In this document: in pieces, positions 30,974-39,050 of the stretch
How positions within the stretch are numbered: the stretch's first letter is position 1
How the letters are laid out: each line of letters opens with the position of its first letter
NCBI GenBank assembly: GCA_035531775.1
Contig: DATKSG010000024.1
Span: forward strand, 1-39,050
Reading direction: 5' to 3'
Length of the DNA stretch: 39,050 nt
DNA from: DATKSG01 sp035531775
Lineage (GTDB): Bacteria; Actinomycetota; Acidimicrobiia; Acidimicrobiales; UBA8190
Notes under the pieces: generated by a model
What the model was told of the DNA's origin: nothing
Seen by the model: the letters and a program-made list of their open reading frames with translations, nothing else
Database searches by the model: none
Position numbers and translations under genes: made by a program

Positions 30974-32317
30974 GTGGTAGCCTCCGGAGACATCCGGTAC
31001 GCCCGAGCCACGGGCGACATCGACATCGCCTACACCGTCTTCGGCGACGGCCCGCTCGACATGGTCATCATCGGAGGGTTCGTCACCCACTTGGACCTCA
31101 TGTGGGACTACCCGTGGTTCGCCCCTTTCCTCGGATACGGGCGATTCAGCCGCGTGATCGCCTTCGACAAGCGCGGTACCGGTCTGTCCGACCGGTCTCT
31201 CGGCTTCGGGAGCCTCGAGGAGCGCAGCGACGACATCCGGGCGGTGATGGAAGCGGCCGGCTCAGAGCAGGCTGTCATCTTCGGAATCTCAGAAGGCGGC
31301 CCTATGGCGATCTACTTCGCCGCCCGATATCCCGAACGCGTGCAAGGCCTGATCCTCTACGGCACCGCCGCCAAGTTCGACGCGGGACCGGACTATCCCG
31401 ATGGCATGCGGCAGGAGTTCACCCAACCGTTCATCGACCTGCTCGCCGACCAGTGGGGCACCGGGCGCGCCTATGGCGCCTTCGCCCAACATCCGGCCGA
31501 CCCGGCTCGAGCCGAGAAGGTGCTCGCCACCTACGAGCGCAGCGCTTGCACGCCGCAGATGGCCCGGCAGATCATGCAGCGCAACCTCGAGATCGACGTG
31601 CGACCGGTACTCGGGACCATCTCGGCTCCGACACTCGTCCTGCATTGCACCCGTGACCCCCTGGTGCCCTCCTCCCTGGGGCGCTATCTAGGCGACCACA
31701 TCCCCGGCGCCACACACACGGAGATCGACGGCGACTTCCACGCCAGCTGGCGCACCGAAGACAACCTGAAGTTCGGCCCTCCGGTGACGGCGTTCCTGGC
31801 CACCTTGGGAGTGGAGCCTCCCCGACCGCCGAACCACCGGGTCCTGGCCACCGTGCTGTTCACCGACATCGTCGGTTCCACCGAGCACTTGAGCGGTGTC
31901 GGTGACGACACTTGGCGCCAGATCCTCGACGCCCACGACCGGTTGGCTGCCGATCGTGTGACGGAGTGCGGTGGCAACATGGTCAAGAACACCGGCGACG
32001 GCATGCTCGCCACCTTCGGCGGCCCGTCAGCCGCCCTCGAAGCGGCACAATCCGTGCGCGAGGCGATGGCCGGGCTGGCCATCGAGATCCGGGCCGGGGT
32101 ACACACCGGTGAGGTCGAGTTGCGAGACGGCGACATCGGGGGGATCGCCGTCCACATCGGGGCCCGCATCGCCTCATTGGCCGGACCGGGCGAGATCCTG
32201 GTATCGCGCACCGTCAAGGACTTGGTCACCGGTTCGGGGTTGTGCTTCGAGGATCGCCACGAGCACGACTTGAAGGGAGTGCCCGGCACCTGGGAGCTCT
32301 TCGCCCTGACGACCTGA
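30974..32317 (+). CDS. Alpha/beta hydrolase fused to a class III adenylate/guanylate cyclase domain
   Basis: 447 residues from GTG 30974 (VVASGDIRYARATGDIDIAY). Residues 20-280 are an alpha/beta hydrolase: nucleophile S106 in FGISEGGPM, acid D228 in HCTRDPLVPS and H256 in GDFHASW, so the triad is complete. Residues 290-447 are a class III cyclase: metal-binding D298 in VLFTDIVGST and D342 in VKNTGDGMLATF, with K338 favouring ATP. AVHIGARIAS carries the transition-state Arg but His where many cyclases have Asn. It probably couples binding or hydrolysis of a small ligand to cAMP output; such fusions are widespread in actinobacteria with mostly unknown ligands. An upstream start would run into the tRNA fragment. 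Confidence 0.92.
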   Translation: MVASGDIRYARATGDIDIAYTVFGDGPLDMVIIGGFVTHLDLMWDYPWFAPFLGYGRFSRVIAFDKRGTGLSDRSLGFGSLEERSDDIRAVMEAAGSEQAVIFGISEGGPMAIYFAARYPERVQGLILYGTAAKFDAGPDYPDGMRQEFTQPFIDLLADQWGTGRAYGAFAQHPADPARAEKVLATYERSACTPQMARQIMQRNLEIDVRPVLGTISAPTLVLHCTRDPLVPSSLGRYLGDHIPGATHTEIDGDFHASWRTEDNLKFGPPVTAFLATLGVEPPRPPNHRVLATVLFTDIVGSTEHLSGVGDDTWRQILDAHDRLAADRVTECGGNMVKNTGDGMLATFGGPSAALEAAQSVREAMAGLAIEIRAGVHTGEVELRDGDIGGIAVHIGARIASLAGPGEILVSRTVKDLVTGSGLCFEDRHEHDLKGVPGTWELFALTT

Positions 32318-32415
32318 CACCTGCGGGCACCGTTGGTTGACGCTGCCCCGAGCGGCGCTTAGCTTCGGCCCAAGCGGAACCCCGGCGGCGGCCGGGGCGG
32401 CGGAGGAGGATGGCG

Positions 32416-34554
32416 ATGGGCGGCACCGGCACAGCGAGGTTCAGGCTCAGCGCGCCTTGGAGGATGGCACTGTCGTGCTCGGTCCTGGCCGCAGGAACCC
32501 TGACATGGGCCGCCGGCGGCGGGTACGACCTGGCGGCGGCCAAGGCCCCGGCTTGTGCCCAGAACACCGACCAATTCCCTGGCGAGGTGGAGAGCGCCTA
32601 CAACTGCCAGTACACCTACGCCACCATGGCCGATGGCACTGCCATATCGGTGGTGGTGAGCTACCCCGCCGGCTACAGCGGTGGGAAGTTGCCGGCGCTG
32701 TTCATGATGGACGGCTACGACGGCGGCGGTGGGTCACTCGACCCCAACACCTATGGCAACCGCTACGTCATGGTCCACGCCTCGGTGCGAGGTACCGGCT
32801 GTTCGAGCGGCACCCTCGATCTCTTCTCCTGGCAGGACGCCGAGGACGGTGCCGACATCGTGAACAGCTGGATCCCGGCTCAACCGTGGGCCAACGGCCG
32901 CGTCGGGATCATCGGCCACTCCTACCCGGGGCTCACCGGCTTCATGACGGCCGAGCGCATCGGCTTCGACGAGTCCTTGCACCCGGCGTCGTCCAACCAT
33001 CTCGATGCCGTGTCGGTGTCGGGCCTGATCGACGACCTCTACCGGGGCATCACCTATATGGGTGGGATCCCCGACGACGGATTTCCCGTCCTGTGGACCG
33101 GCGCGGTACGGCCTGAGTCCGAGCTTCAGGGCAACGCCCAGCGCTACGGGGCCGAAGCCTCGACCGGCGACACGGCCTGCTTGGGCAACATCGCCACCCG
33201 CCCCGCCTCCGACGCCCTTGCTCCCGATGCGGCGACCGACGATGCCATCGTCAACGGCGTCACCCAGGAGCAAGACACCTCGTGGTGGTGGGCCCATTCG
33301 CTCATCACCCAGGCCCGTTACATCAACGAGCCCATTCACATCGACCAGCAGTACCAGGACGAGCAGACCGGCCCACGCGGCGGGGCCGAGCTCTTCCAGG
33401 CTCTCGAGAACCTGGCTCCCTCCCTGCCCAAGCGGATCGTGCTGGGCAACGGGCGGCACGACTCGACCGGCCACGTCTACCACCCGGACGAGGAGAACTG
33501 GTTGGACTGCTACGTGGCCCAGCTGGCCGGGGCCTGCGCCAAGGTGGGGGCTTCGTCACTGGTGGCCAACGCCAACGGTCCGGGTTCGACCGCTCCCTCC
33601 ACCGACACCACGCCGTCGACGGCGATGCTCGGCGCCGCCACCCACATCCCGTGCCCGGGCGACAGCGTGGTGGCGTACTTCGAGTCGACCCCGGCGGTGA
33701 CCGATGCCGCCAATAACCTGGTGTCGAACGGGACCAAGCCACCACTGTGTTCAACGTCGTTCCCCCTGCCGGGCACCCAGTGGACGAACTACTTCTTGAA
33801 CGCCGACGGGTCGATGTCCACCACCCAGGGCGCCACTGGCCAGCGCAGCTACCTATCAGCCGCCATCGGTCCCGACGACTACGTGGGTCCCACCGAAGTG
33901 AGCCAGGTCGACTCGACCACCGACACCTTGTACGGGGCGGCGGTGGGGCCGGTGCTCAGCTCGTCCGCACCCGACGAGCTCACCTACGCGCTGCCATTCA
34001 CAACGGCGACAACGCTCGAAGGCCCCATCATGGCCGACCTCTACGCCTCGGTGGCCGGCATCAACACCGACTTCTTCGTGCAGCTCATCGACCGCGACGA
34101 GGCCACCGGGGCCGAGCAGTTCCTGCAGTACGGGCTGCTGCGGGCCGACTACGTCTCGACCTTCGACCCGACGCTGTCGGACTACGCCGCCGGTGGGACG
34201 CTGTACCGGCCCTATTACGCCTTCACCAATCCGGCCCCGTTGAGCCCTGGAGCGGTGAATGAGTACCGCATCGAGGTGTTCCCGCTCGGGTGGGTGTTCC
34301 GCCCTGGACACCAGCTTCTCGTCACGGTGTCGGCCCCTCCGGCCATCGACCAGCTTTACGGCTGGGGAGGAGAAGAGAACCCGGCCACGCTGAACACGGT
34401 CCTGGCCGACGCCGCCCACCCGTCACGTCTGCTCCTGCCGCTGTTGCCGGCCGCCGACAACCCGCTGGTGGGTGCGGCCGAGCCGTGCGGCAGTCTCGAA
34501 GGGGTGCGCTGCACCACGCCGGCGACCACGGCGACGGCGAGCGGCCTTCGTTGA
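32416..34554 (+). CDS. Secreted CocE/NonD (X-Pro dipeptidyl-peptidase S15-like) hydrolase
   Basis: 712 residues from ATG 32416. GGAGGAGG at 32402-32409 is 6 nt from this ATG but abuts the ATG at 32410, so the second is preferred. A hydrophobic signal segment (MALSCSVLAAGTLTWAAGG) predicts secretion. The alpha/beta-hydrolase domain has VRGTGCSSG (oxyanion) and GIIGHSYPG with nucleophile S169. The C-terminal jelly-roll block is DELTYALPFTTATTLEGPIMADLYASV, followed by FRPGHQLLVTVSA. Family members hydrolyse esters, amides or X-Pro peptides. Many Cys residues outside the core suggest disulphides. It lies 98 bp after the cyclase, probably with its own promoter. Confidence 0.9.
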   Translation: MGGTGTARFRLSAPWRMALSCSVLAAGTLTWAAGGGYDLAAAKAPACAQNTDQFPGEVESAYNCQYTYATMADGTAISVVVSYPAGYSGGKLPALFMMDGYDGGGGSLDPNTYGNRYVMVHASVRGTGCSSGTLDLFSWQDAEDGADIVNSWIPAQPWANGRVGIIGHSYPGLTGFMTAERIGFDESLHPASSNHLDAVSVSGLIDDLYRGITYMGGIPDDGFPVLWTGAVRPESELQGNAQRYGAEASTGDTACLGNIATRPASDALAPDAATDDAIVNGVTQEQDTSWWWAHSLITQARYINEPIHIDQQYQDEQTGPRGGAELFQALENLAPSLPKRIVLGNGRHDSTGHVYHPDEENWLDCYVAQLAGACAKVGASSLVANANGPGSTAPSTDTTPSTAMLGAATHIPCPGDSVVAYFESTPAVTDAANNLVSNGTKPPLCSTSFPLPGTQWTNYFLNADGSMSTTQGATGQRSYLSAAIGPDDYVGPTEVSQVDSTTDTLYGAAVGPVLSSSAPDELTYALPFTTATTLEGPIMADLYASVAGINTDFFVQLIDRDEATGAEQFLQYGLLRADYVSTFDPTLSDYAAGGTLYRPYYAFTNPAPLSPGAVNEYRIEVFPLGWVFRPGHQLLVTVSAPPAIDQLYGWGGEENPATLNTVLADAAHPSRLLLPLLPAADNPLVGAAEPCGSLEGVRCTTPATTATASGLR

Positions 34555-34597
34555 GCAGGCGGCCTGCCATGAGTGGGCCGCCTGCCATGATGGCGCC

Positions 34598-35248
34598 GTG
34601 GAACAGGAGCCCAGCGCCCAGGTGAGCCGTAAAGCCCCGGCTTACGAAGTCCGAGTCCTCCGATCCGACGAGCTCGAGGCGGCGGCGGCCTGCACGGCCC
34701 GGGCCTTGCAGGACGACCCGCCCATGGTCGCCTCCTACGGCGACGACGTCGTGGCCCGGGTGGCAGCCGTGCACGAGTTGTTCGCCGACGTGGTCGTGGG
34801 CCAGATGTCGTCGTCCCCGCAGTTCGGGGCGGTGGCCGGACGGCTCGTGGTGGGGGTGGCGGCCGCCTCGACCCCCGGCCACTGCGTGGGCGACATGATG
34901 CGCCCCATGGCCGAGCAGGTGCTGGCCGCGCCGGTGGCGCCCATGGGCGACCCCATGCGGGCATGGGTGTTCTGGGCCACCTGGGCTGCCCACGACCTGC
35001 TCGAGCCGCACCGCCACATCGGCCCGGTCGGCGTGGAGCCGGGATTTCAAGGTGGAGGCATCGGCGGAGCGGTGATGCGGGCGCTGTGCGCCGACCTCGA
35101 CGACAGCGGCGAGGTGGGATGGCTGGAGACGAGCAAGGAGCGCAATGTGCGCTTCTACAGCGCGCTCGGCTTCGAGGTGGTCGACTTCGCCGAGATGCTG
35201 GGCGTCCCCAACTGGTTTATGCGCCGCGACCCGGGCGGCGCCGCTTGA
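34598..35248 (+). CDS. GNAT-family N-acetyltransferase
   Basis: 216 residues from GTG 34598 (VEQEPSAQVSRKAPAYEVRV). Motif A, GPVGVEPGFQGGGIGGAVMRALCADL, holds the (Q/R)xxGxG/A acetyl-CoA pyrophosphate loop. WLETSKERNVRFYSALGFEV is the C-terminal block with the Tyr general acid, typical of small-molecule GNATs. The N-terminal half is all-helical. The acceptor is unknown. An 11-bp sequence, GCCTGCCATGA, is repeated at 34563-34573 and 34581-34591 just before the start. Confidence 0.85.
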   Translation: MEQEPSAQVSRKAPAYEVRVLRSDELEAAAACTARALQDDPPMVASYGDDVVARVAAVHELFADVVVGQMSSSPQFGAVAGRLVVGVAAASTPGHCVGDMMRPMAEQVLAAPVAPMGDPMRAWVFWATWAAHDLLEPHRHIGPVGVEPGFQGGGIGGAVMRALCADLDDSGEVGWLETSKERNVRFYSALGFEVVDFAEMLGVPNWFMRRDPGGAA

Positions 35249-35254
35249 CGGGCC

Positions 35255-36013
35255 TCAGCCCCCGCCATCGACTTCGATGACCTGGCCCGTCACGTAGCCC
35301 GCCGCGTCCGAGCACAAGAACCGCACCACCGCCGCCACGTCCTCGGGCCGGCACACTCGGCCGAATGGAGACGCGGCGTCCAAGGTGGTGATGTCCTGCA
35401 CTCCCATGGCAGCGCGCACCAGGCGCCGTCCCATGTCGGTGTCGACCAATCCGGGGGCCACCACGTTGACGTGGACGTGGTGGCGACGCTCCTCTTTGGC
35501 CAAGGTGAGGGCCAGCGCTTCGAGAGCGGCTTTGGCCATGTTGTAGGGAGCGCCGTTGGCCGCCAGCATGCGGGCCGCCACGCTCGAGATGAACACCACG
35601 TCACCGCGACCAGCCGAGCGCAGCGCCGGCAGGAAGAGCCGGCACAAGTGGTGGGCTGCCACGGCGTGGGTGCGCAGAACGCGGTCGAGCTCCTCGGGGT
35701 CGGTGTCGAGCACCGAATGGCCTCGGCTGGCGATGCCCGCCGCGTGCACGAGCACGTCGATGCGCCCGAAGTCACTGAGCACGGCCTCGGCCATGGCCTC
35801 GTCGTCCGACAGCTGGTCCACCGAAGCCCGATAAGCCACGGCGCGGCGCCCGAGGGCGCTGACAGCGGCCACGGTGCCAGCAGCCGCCTCTTCGTCACGA
35901 CGGAAGTTGACGGCTACGTCACAGCCGTCCTCGGCCAGGGCCACGGCGCAGGCCCGCCCGATGCCGCGACTGGCCCCGGTGACCAGGGCCACCCGTGCGC
36001 TCGAGCTGGTCAT
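35255..36013 (-). CDS. FabG-like SDR oxidoreductase
   Basis: 252 residues from ATG 36013. VALVTGASRGIGRACA binds the cofactor, and NFRRDEE after beta2 indicates NADP(H). VHAAG replaces NNAG. SSVAARM has the catalytic Ser and YNMAK the Tyr/Lys. The C-terminus GYVTGQVIEVDGGG is family-typical. It lies 28 bp after the DUF35 gene on the same strand, so the two are probably co-transcribed in an acyl-CoA or steroid-like degradation context. The longer frame to 36130 is an overlap with DUF35 and is not used. Confidence 0.92.
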   Translation of the reverse strand: MTSSSARVALVTGASRGIGRACAVALAEDGCDVAVNFRRDEEAAAGTVAAVSALGRRAVAYRASVDQLSDDEAMAEAVLSDFGRIDVLVHAAGIASRGHSVLDTDPEELDRVLRTHAVAAHHLCRLFLPALRSAGRGDVVFISSVAARMLAANGAPYNMAKAALEALALTLAKEERRHHVHVNVVAPGLVDTDMGRRLVRAAMGVQDITTLDAASPFGRVCRPEDVAAVVRFLCSDAAGYVTGQVIEVDGGG

Positions 36014-36041
36014 GGCCACGTCCGGAGGTGGGCGGCCGACG

Positions 36042-36449
36042 TCAGGCTGCGGGGCGGAAGACCGGGATGTGGAACCCGTCGGCCAGCTCTTCGAAGGTGA
36101 CCTCCAGGGCCATGCCCACTTCGAGGGCACCCGGCTCGCACCCCACCACGTTGGTCATCATGCGTGGCCCCTCCACCAGGTCCACGATGGCCGCCACGTA
36201 GGGCACCTTCTCCTTGAACGGCGGCAGGTCGTTCTGGTGGACCACCGACCACGTGTACAGGGTGGCTCGGCCCGAAGCTTGCTCCCATGCCACCTCCGGC
36301 TCGCCGCAGCGCGGGCAGAAGGGCCGTGGGTAGTAGTGGGCCTCCCCGCACGCTCCACAGCGGGCGATGAGCAGCCGGCCCTCGGCCGCGGCATCCCACC
36401 AGGTCTGGGTGTAGTCGTCGGGGATGGGGAGGTCGAATCGGGTGGTCAT
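36042..36449 (-). CDS. DUF35 Zn-ribbon/OB-fold acyl-CoA-binding protein
   Basis: 135 residues from ATG 36449 (MTTRFDLPIPDDYTQTWWDA), with AGGAC just upstream. The rubredoxin-like Zn ribbon uses C31, C34, C45 and C48 (CGACGEAHYYPRPFCPRCG). An OB fold follows (ATLYTWSVVHQ, VPYVAAIVDLVEGPRMMTNVV). Such proteins normally partner a thiolase-like or lipid-transfer (SCP-x) protein in steroid and acyl-CoA side-chain cleavage. No thiolase is in view, so the partner is elsewhere. A longer start at 36515 lacks a conserved N-terminus. Confidence 0.88.
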   Translation of the reverse strand: MTTRFDLPIPDDYTQTWWDAAAEGRLLIARCGACGEAHYYPRPFCPRCGEPEVAWEQASGRATLYTWSVVHQNDLPPFKEKVPYVAAIVDLVEGPRMMTNVVGCEPGALEVGMALEVTFEELADGFHIPVFRPAA

Positions 36450-36594
36450 GTCCTGTCCTCGCTCGGTGACGGCGGCCGGCGGGCCGGATTGACCCTGGCG
36501 AGCGCCATCGGCCATGCTGCCCGGGTTCCAGATCCGGCGTCAACGTGGCGCGGGCGGGCGGCACCCAGGGCCGCCACCACTAGGAGGTCACCAG

Positions 36595-37497
36595 ATGGGC
36601 ATGCTCGACGGCAAGGTCGCCATCGTCACCGGCGCGGGCCGGGGCATCGGACGCGAGGAGGCTCTCCTGCTGGCGGCCGAGGGGGCCAAGGTGATCGTGA
36701 ACGACGTGGGGGCCACCCGCGACGGCGAGGGGGCCGATGTACACCCGGCCCAGCAGACCGTGCAGGACATCGAGGCCGCCGGAGGTGAGGCCGCCCTGAA
36801 CTCCGACGATGTGAGCTCGTGGTCCGGGGCCGAGCACCTGATCCAGCAGGCCGTGGACACCTGGGGCAGGGTCGACATCCTGGTCAACAACGCCGGCATC
36901 CTGCGCGACAAGATGAGCTTCAACATGGAGGAGTCCGACTGGGACGACGTCATCCGCGTCCACCTGAAGGGCCACTTCGCCATGTCGCACTTCGCCGCCG
37001 TGCACTGGCGCAACCGGGCCAAGGCCGGCGAAGAGGTGTCGGGCCGGATCATCAACACAGCGTCGGAGGCCGGCCTCTACGGCAACGCCGGCCAGGCCAA
37101 CTACGGGGCGGCCAAGGCCGGCATCGCCGCCATGACCATCATCTTGGGCCGGGAGCTCGAGCGATACGGGGTGACGGTCAACGCCATCTCCCCCCGAGCC
37201 CGCACCCGCATGACCGAGGACCTCTTCGGCGACATGGCCAAGGCCGAGGAGGGCAAGTTCGATGCCTTCGGCCCCGAGAACGTGGCTCCGCTGGTGGCTT
37301 TCCTGGCCAGTGACGAGGCGGCCGACGTGAACGGCCAGAACTTCGTGGTCTACGGCGGCTCGGTGTGGGTCATGCAGGGCTGGAAGCCCGTGGGCCAGGT
37401 CGAGCGCGATAGCCGTTGGACGCCCAAGGAGCTGGCCGACAACAAGGCCGCCCTGTTCGGCGACCGTCCCACCGGCCTACCGCCATTCAGCTTCTGA
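36595..37497 (+). CDS. SDR, (3R)-hydroxyacyl-CoA dehydrogenase-like (MFE-2/HSD17B4 type)
   Basis: 300 residues. VAIVTGAGRGIGREEALLLA is the cofactor site and VNDVGATRDGEG is the characteristic HSD17B4-type insert after beta2. NNAGILRDKM, NTASEAGLYGNAGQANYGAAKAG (catalytic Ser, Tyr, Lys) and the long C-terminus past VYGGSVWVM complete the subfamily pattern. These enzymes oxidise (3R)-hydroxyacyl-CoA in beta-oxidation-like pathways, and the nearby MaoC hydratase makes such a substrate. AGGAGG at 36582-36587 is 7 nt before ATG 36595. It is divergent from DUF35. Confidence 0.93.
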   Translation: MGMLDGKVAIVTGAGRGIGREEALLLAAEGAKVIVNDVGATRDGEGADVHPAQQTVQDIEAAGGEAALNSDDVSSWSGAEHLIQQAVDTWGRVDILVNNAGILRDKMSFNMEESDWDDVIRVHLKGHFAMSHFAAVHWRNRAKAGEEVSGRIINTASEAGLYGNAGQANYGAAKAGIAAMTIILGRELERYGVTVNAISPRARTRMTEDLFGDMAKAEEGKFDAFGPENVAPLVAFLASDEAADVNGQNFVVYGGSVWVMQGWKPVGQVERDSRWTPKELADNKAALFGDRPTGLPPFSF

Positions 37498-37527
37498 TCC
37501 CGGGGCCGGTTCCTGATCCAAAGACGT

Positions 37528-37551
37528 CACCTGGGCGGTAGCGGCCAGGTG
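37528..37551 (+). terminator. Hairpin after the HSD17B4-like gene
   Basis: CACCTGG (37528-37534) pairs with CCAGGTG (37545-37551) around a 10-nt loop, 30 nt beyond the stop. There is no U-tract, so confidence is low. Confidence 0.35.
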
Positions 37552-37614
37552 GCGGCCCAGGTCATTCGAGCGCCGACCCACGAGGTCGTGATCGACCTCC
37601 ATTAGGGTCGGGGC

Positions 37615-38136
37615 ATGCGAATTCGCTCACCGCGCACGGTCACTGTCCTGGTGGCGCTGTCCCTGGGCGCTGCTGCCTGCAGCAGCGGCGCCCACAGCGC
37701 CGCCACCACCACCACGACCATGGCCCTCAACCCGGCCACGGCCCAGGCGTCCATCAACACCGCCTACAGCACCTTGTTCACGTTCTCCGACAAGTCGGTG
37801 GGCGACAAGGAGGCCGTCATCCAAGGCGGCACGGCGCTCAAGACGGCCTTGGCCCAGGCGCTGGCATCACCTCTGTCGAGCAGCTCCACCGGCGCCCGGG
37901 TCGACACCACCCTCATCCTCTACGGCCTCGGATGCTCCTCACAGCAGCTGCCGTCGCCGTGCGCCAAGGTGACCTACGACATCCTGGGGGCGAGCGGGGC
38001 CCCGTCGCTGGCCGGCCAGACCGGCTACGCCGTCTACCTCGGTGGCAAGTGGCTGGTGGCCAAAGCCACCATCTGCGGCCTGCTCGGGCTCTTCTACACC
38101 GCCTCGGGCAAGACCGGGTCGCCGCCCGGCTGCTGA
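37615..38136 (+). CDS. Mtb12-like secreted lipoprotein
   Basis: 173 residues. The signal peptide ends in LGAAAC, with C22 as lipidation site, followed by a Thr-rich linker. The domain TAQASINTAYSTLFTFSD...ALKTALAQAL, VTYDILGASG and GYAVYLGGKWLVAKATICGLL matches the fold pattern of the Mtb12-type low-molecular-weight antigen C-terminal domain found in actinobacterial lipoproteins. Its function is unknown. The stop abuts the converging MaoC stop (TGATCA) with no spacer. Confidence 0.78.
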   Translation: MRIRSPRTVTVLVALSLGAAACSSGAHSAATTTTTMALNPATAQASINTAYSTLFTFSDKSVGDKEAVIQGGTALKTALAQALASPLSSSSTGARVDTTLILYGLGCSSQQLPSPCAKVTYDILGASGAPSLAGQTGYAVYLGGKWLVAKATICGLLGLFYTASGKTGSPPGC

Positions 38137-38550
38137 TCAGGCCAGAGCGGCGGTGGCCTCGCCCACGACCTTCACTTCGCCTTCGGCGTTGGCCAAGCTG
38201 CACTCGAGGTCTACGAGCTGCTTGCCGTCCTCGACCCGCTTGGCCTTGACCACGATCTTGGTGTGCAGCTCCTCACCGGGCCACGTCTGGCGGCTGAAGC
38301 GCACCTGGTAGTGGGTGAGGGTGCCGGCCCCGACGTAGTCGGTGAGGGCCGTGCCGAGCAGGCCCATGGAGAACATGCCGTGGCCGAAGACGCTCGGCTG
38401 GCCGGACTTGGTGGCCAGGATCTCGTCATGGTGCATGGGGTTGTAGTCACCCGAAGCACCGGCATAGCGCACCAGGTCGGTGCGGGTGAGGGTGTGGCTC
38501 TTCACGGGGGCTTGGTCGCCCTCGCTCACGTCGTCGAATCGGATCGCCAT
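38137..38550 (-). CDS. MaoC-like (R)-specific enoyl-CoA hydratase
   Basis: 137 residues of hot-dog fold. The hydratase-2 motif is RYAGASGDYNPMHHDEILA, with catalytic D35 and H40, followed by PSVFGHGMFSMGLLGTAL. It hydrates trans-2-enoyl-CoA to (3R)-hydroxyacyl-CoA. It resembles the HadB/HTD2-type single-domain subunits that may pair with a second MaoC protein. AGGAAGG lies upstream of ATG 38550. It follows the acyl-CoA dehydrogenase in the same direction and complements the HSD17B4-like SDR. Confidence 0.92.
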   Translation of the reverse strand: MAIRFDDVSEGDQAPVKSHTLTRTDLVRYAGASGDYNPMHHDEILATKSGQPSVFGHGMFSMGLLGTALTDYVGAGTLTHYQVRFSRQTWPGEELHTKIVVKAKRVEDGKQLVDLECSLANAEGEVKVVGEATAALA

Positions 38551-38659
38551 ATCGCGCCTTCCTGATCAGGTGCCTCCAACCGCGCCCGCAGCATGGGCGC
38601 CGTGGACGGCGGCTGTCAAACCTCCCCGGCGCAGCGCCACACGGCGGCGGGATGCTCCG

Positions 38660-38682
38660 ATAGGCCTACCGGCCAGGCCTAT
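38660..38682 (-). terminator. Hairpin overlapping the acyl-CoA dehydrogenase stop
   Basis: ATAGGCCT (38660-38667) and AGGCCTAT (38675-38682) form a perfect 8-bp stem with a 7-nt loop, overlapping the TAG stop at 38679-38681. Confidence 0.5.
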
Positions 38683-39050
38683 TCCTCGACCGGCTCCGGG
38701 TCGCGGGGCAGGCCCAGGAGCCGCTCGGCGATGACGTTGCGCTGGACCTCGCTGGTGCCCCCGGCGATGGTCAGGCACCGGGTGGAGAGAAAGCCCCGAC
38801 TCCACTGCTGGCCCTCACCTTCGACGGTGGCCCCTTCGGGCCCGAGCAGAGTGAGCCCCAGCTCCTGGACCCGCTGCTCGTGCTCGGCGCCGAGCAGCTT
38901 GCGCACGCTGGCTTCGGGGCCTGGCTCCACCCCCGACACCGAGCGCAAGGTGGTACGGGCACCGAGCAGGGCAACCGACTGGGCCTCGGCCATGAGGCCG
39001 CCGATGTGGTCGTGGACGATGGGGTCCCGCCCGTGGGGTCCCTGGGCCAG
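38679..39050 (-). CDS. Acyl-CoA dehydrogenase, C-terminal part (runs off the window)
   Basis: The frame is open from the window edge, starting LAQGPHGRDPIVHDHIGGLM and ending at TAG 38679, giving 123 residues. The block FLSTRCLTIAGGTSEVQRNVIAERLLGLP is the C-terminal FAD/CoA-proximal signature of acyl-CoA dehydrogenases (GGTSEIQRNxIAERxLGLP). The N-terminal FAD and substrate domains lie outside. The helical region before it (SVRKLLGAEHEQRVQELGL) fits the long FadE subgroup. It is the first step of a beta-oxidation-like set with the hydratase and SDR. Confidence 0.93.
   Translation of the reverse strand: MAQGPHGRDPIVHDHIGGLMAEAQSVALLGARTTLRSVSGVEPGPEASVRKLLGAEHEQRVQELGLTLLGPEGATVEGEGQQWSRGFLSTRCLTIAGGTSEVQRNVIAERLLGLPRDPEPVEE

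Noticed and set aside
1..39050. CRISPR array, prophage structural genes, insertion sequence or restriction-modification locus
   Set aside because: I saw no regularly spaced palindromic repeats with unique spacers, no transposase or integrase motifs, and no phage structural or restriction enzyme families.

Overview
The window is GC-rich (about 70% by eye), gene-dense bacterial DNA. It uses many GTG starts, has frequent GTGA/ATGA start-stop overlaps, and carries actinobacterial lipid-metabolism genes: a wax ester synthase/DGAT, acyl-CoA synthetase, several SDRs, a MaoC hydratase, acyl-CoA dehydrogenase and an Mtb12-like lipoprotein. Secreted 42-residue 'SDGGIFSFGDA' repeats and the overall gene mix suggest an actinobacterium, probably of the Acidimicrobiia. 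That placement is inference; there is no rRNA or other phylogenetic marker here.

Layout. 1-2497: a partial gene, a secreted phosphoesterase lipoprotein and an NmrA-like NAD(P)-binding protein. 2531-4453: an accessory pocket with an ABM-like small protein, a low-GC DinB-fold gene and a DUF433/DUF5615-type toxin-antitoxin pair, ending at tRNA-Gly(GCC). 4693-11000: WS/DGAT and dUTPase leftwards; oligoribonuclease, aldo/keto reductase, acyl-CoA synthetase and an SDR rightwards. 11057-19913: a secreted beta-helix protein, 1-Cys peroxiredoxin, an enoyl-CoA hydratase/HAD pair, an SDR, a SpoIID-domain protein with 42-residue repeats, and a GT-C-type membrane protein. 19935-29485: a leftward run of clpP, ABC permease (Wzm-like), ABC ATPase with Wzt-type C-terminus, methyltransferase and five GT4 glycosyltransferases. 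Nearly all junctions after the ATPase are GTGA overlaps. This is an ABC-dependent surface polysaccharide assembly and export locus.

29581-30885: tRNA-Leu(UAG) followed by a 1.2-kb insert bounded by a 40-bp exact direct repeat. One copy is the 3' half of the intact tRNA gene; the other is an orphan 3' fragment. The insert holds a RelE/Gp49-like toxin gene interrupted by one in-frame TAA, a convergent Xre-type HTH gene with a 16-bp perfect palindrome just upstream, and a small ORF. No integrase is visible. 30974-39050: an alpha/beta-hydrolase/class III cyclase fusion, a secreted S15/CocE hydrolase, a GNAT acetyltransferase, and an acyl-CoA-type cluster (two SDRs, DUF35 Zn-ribbon/OB protein, MaoC hydratase, acyl-CoA dehydrogenase C-terminus) around an Mtb12-like lipoprotein.

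Two parts stand out. One is the tRNA-Leu mini-island with its broken toxin and autoregulation-like palindrome. The other is the translationally coupled export locus, whose methyltransferase next to a Wzt-type ATPase recalls cap-and-export chain termination.
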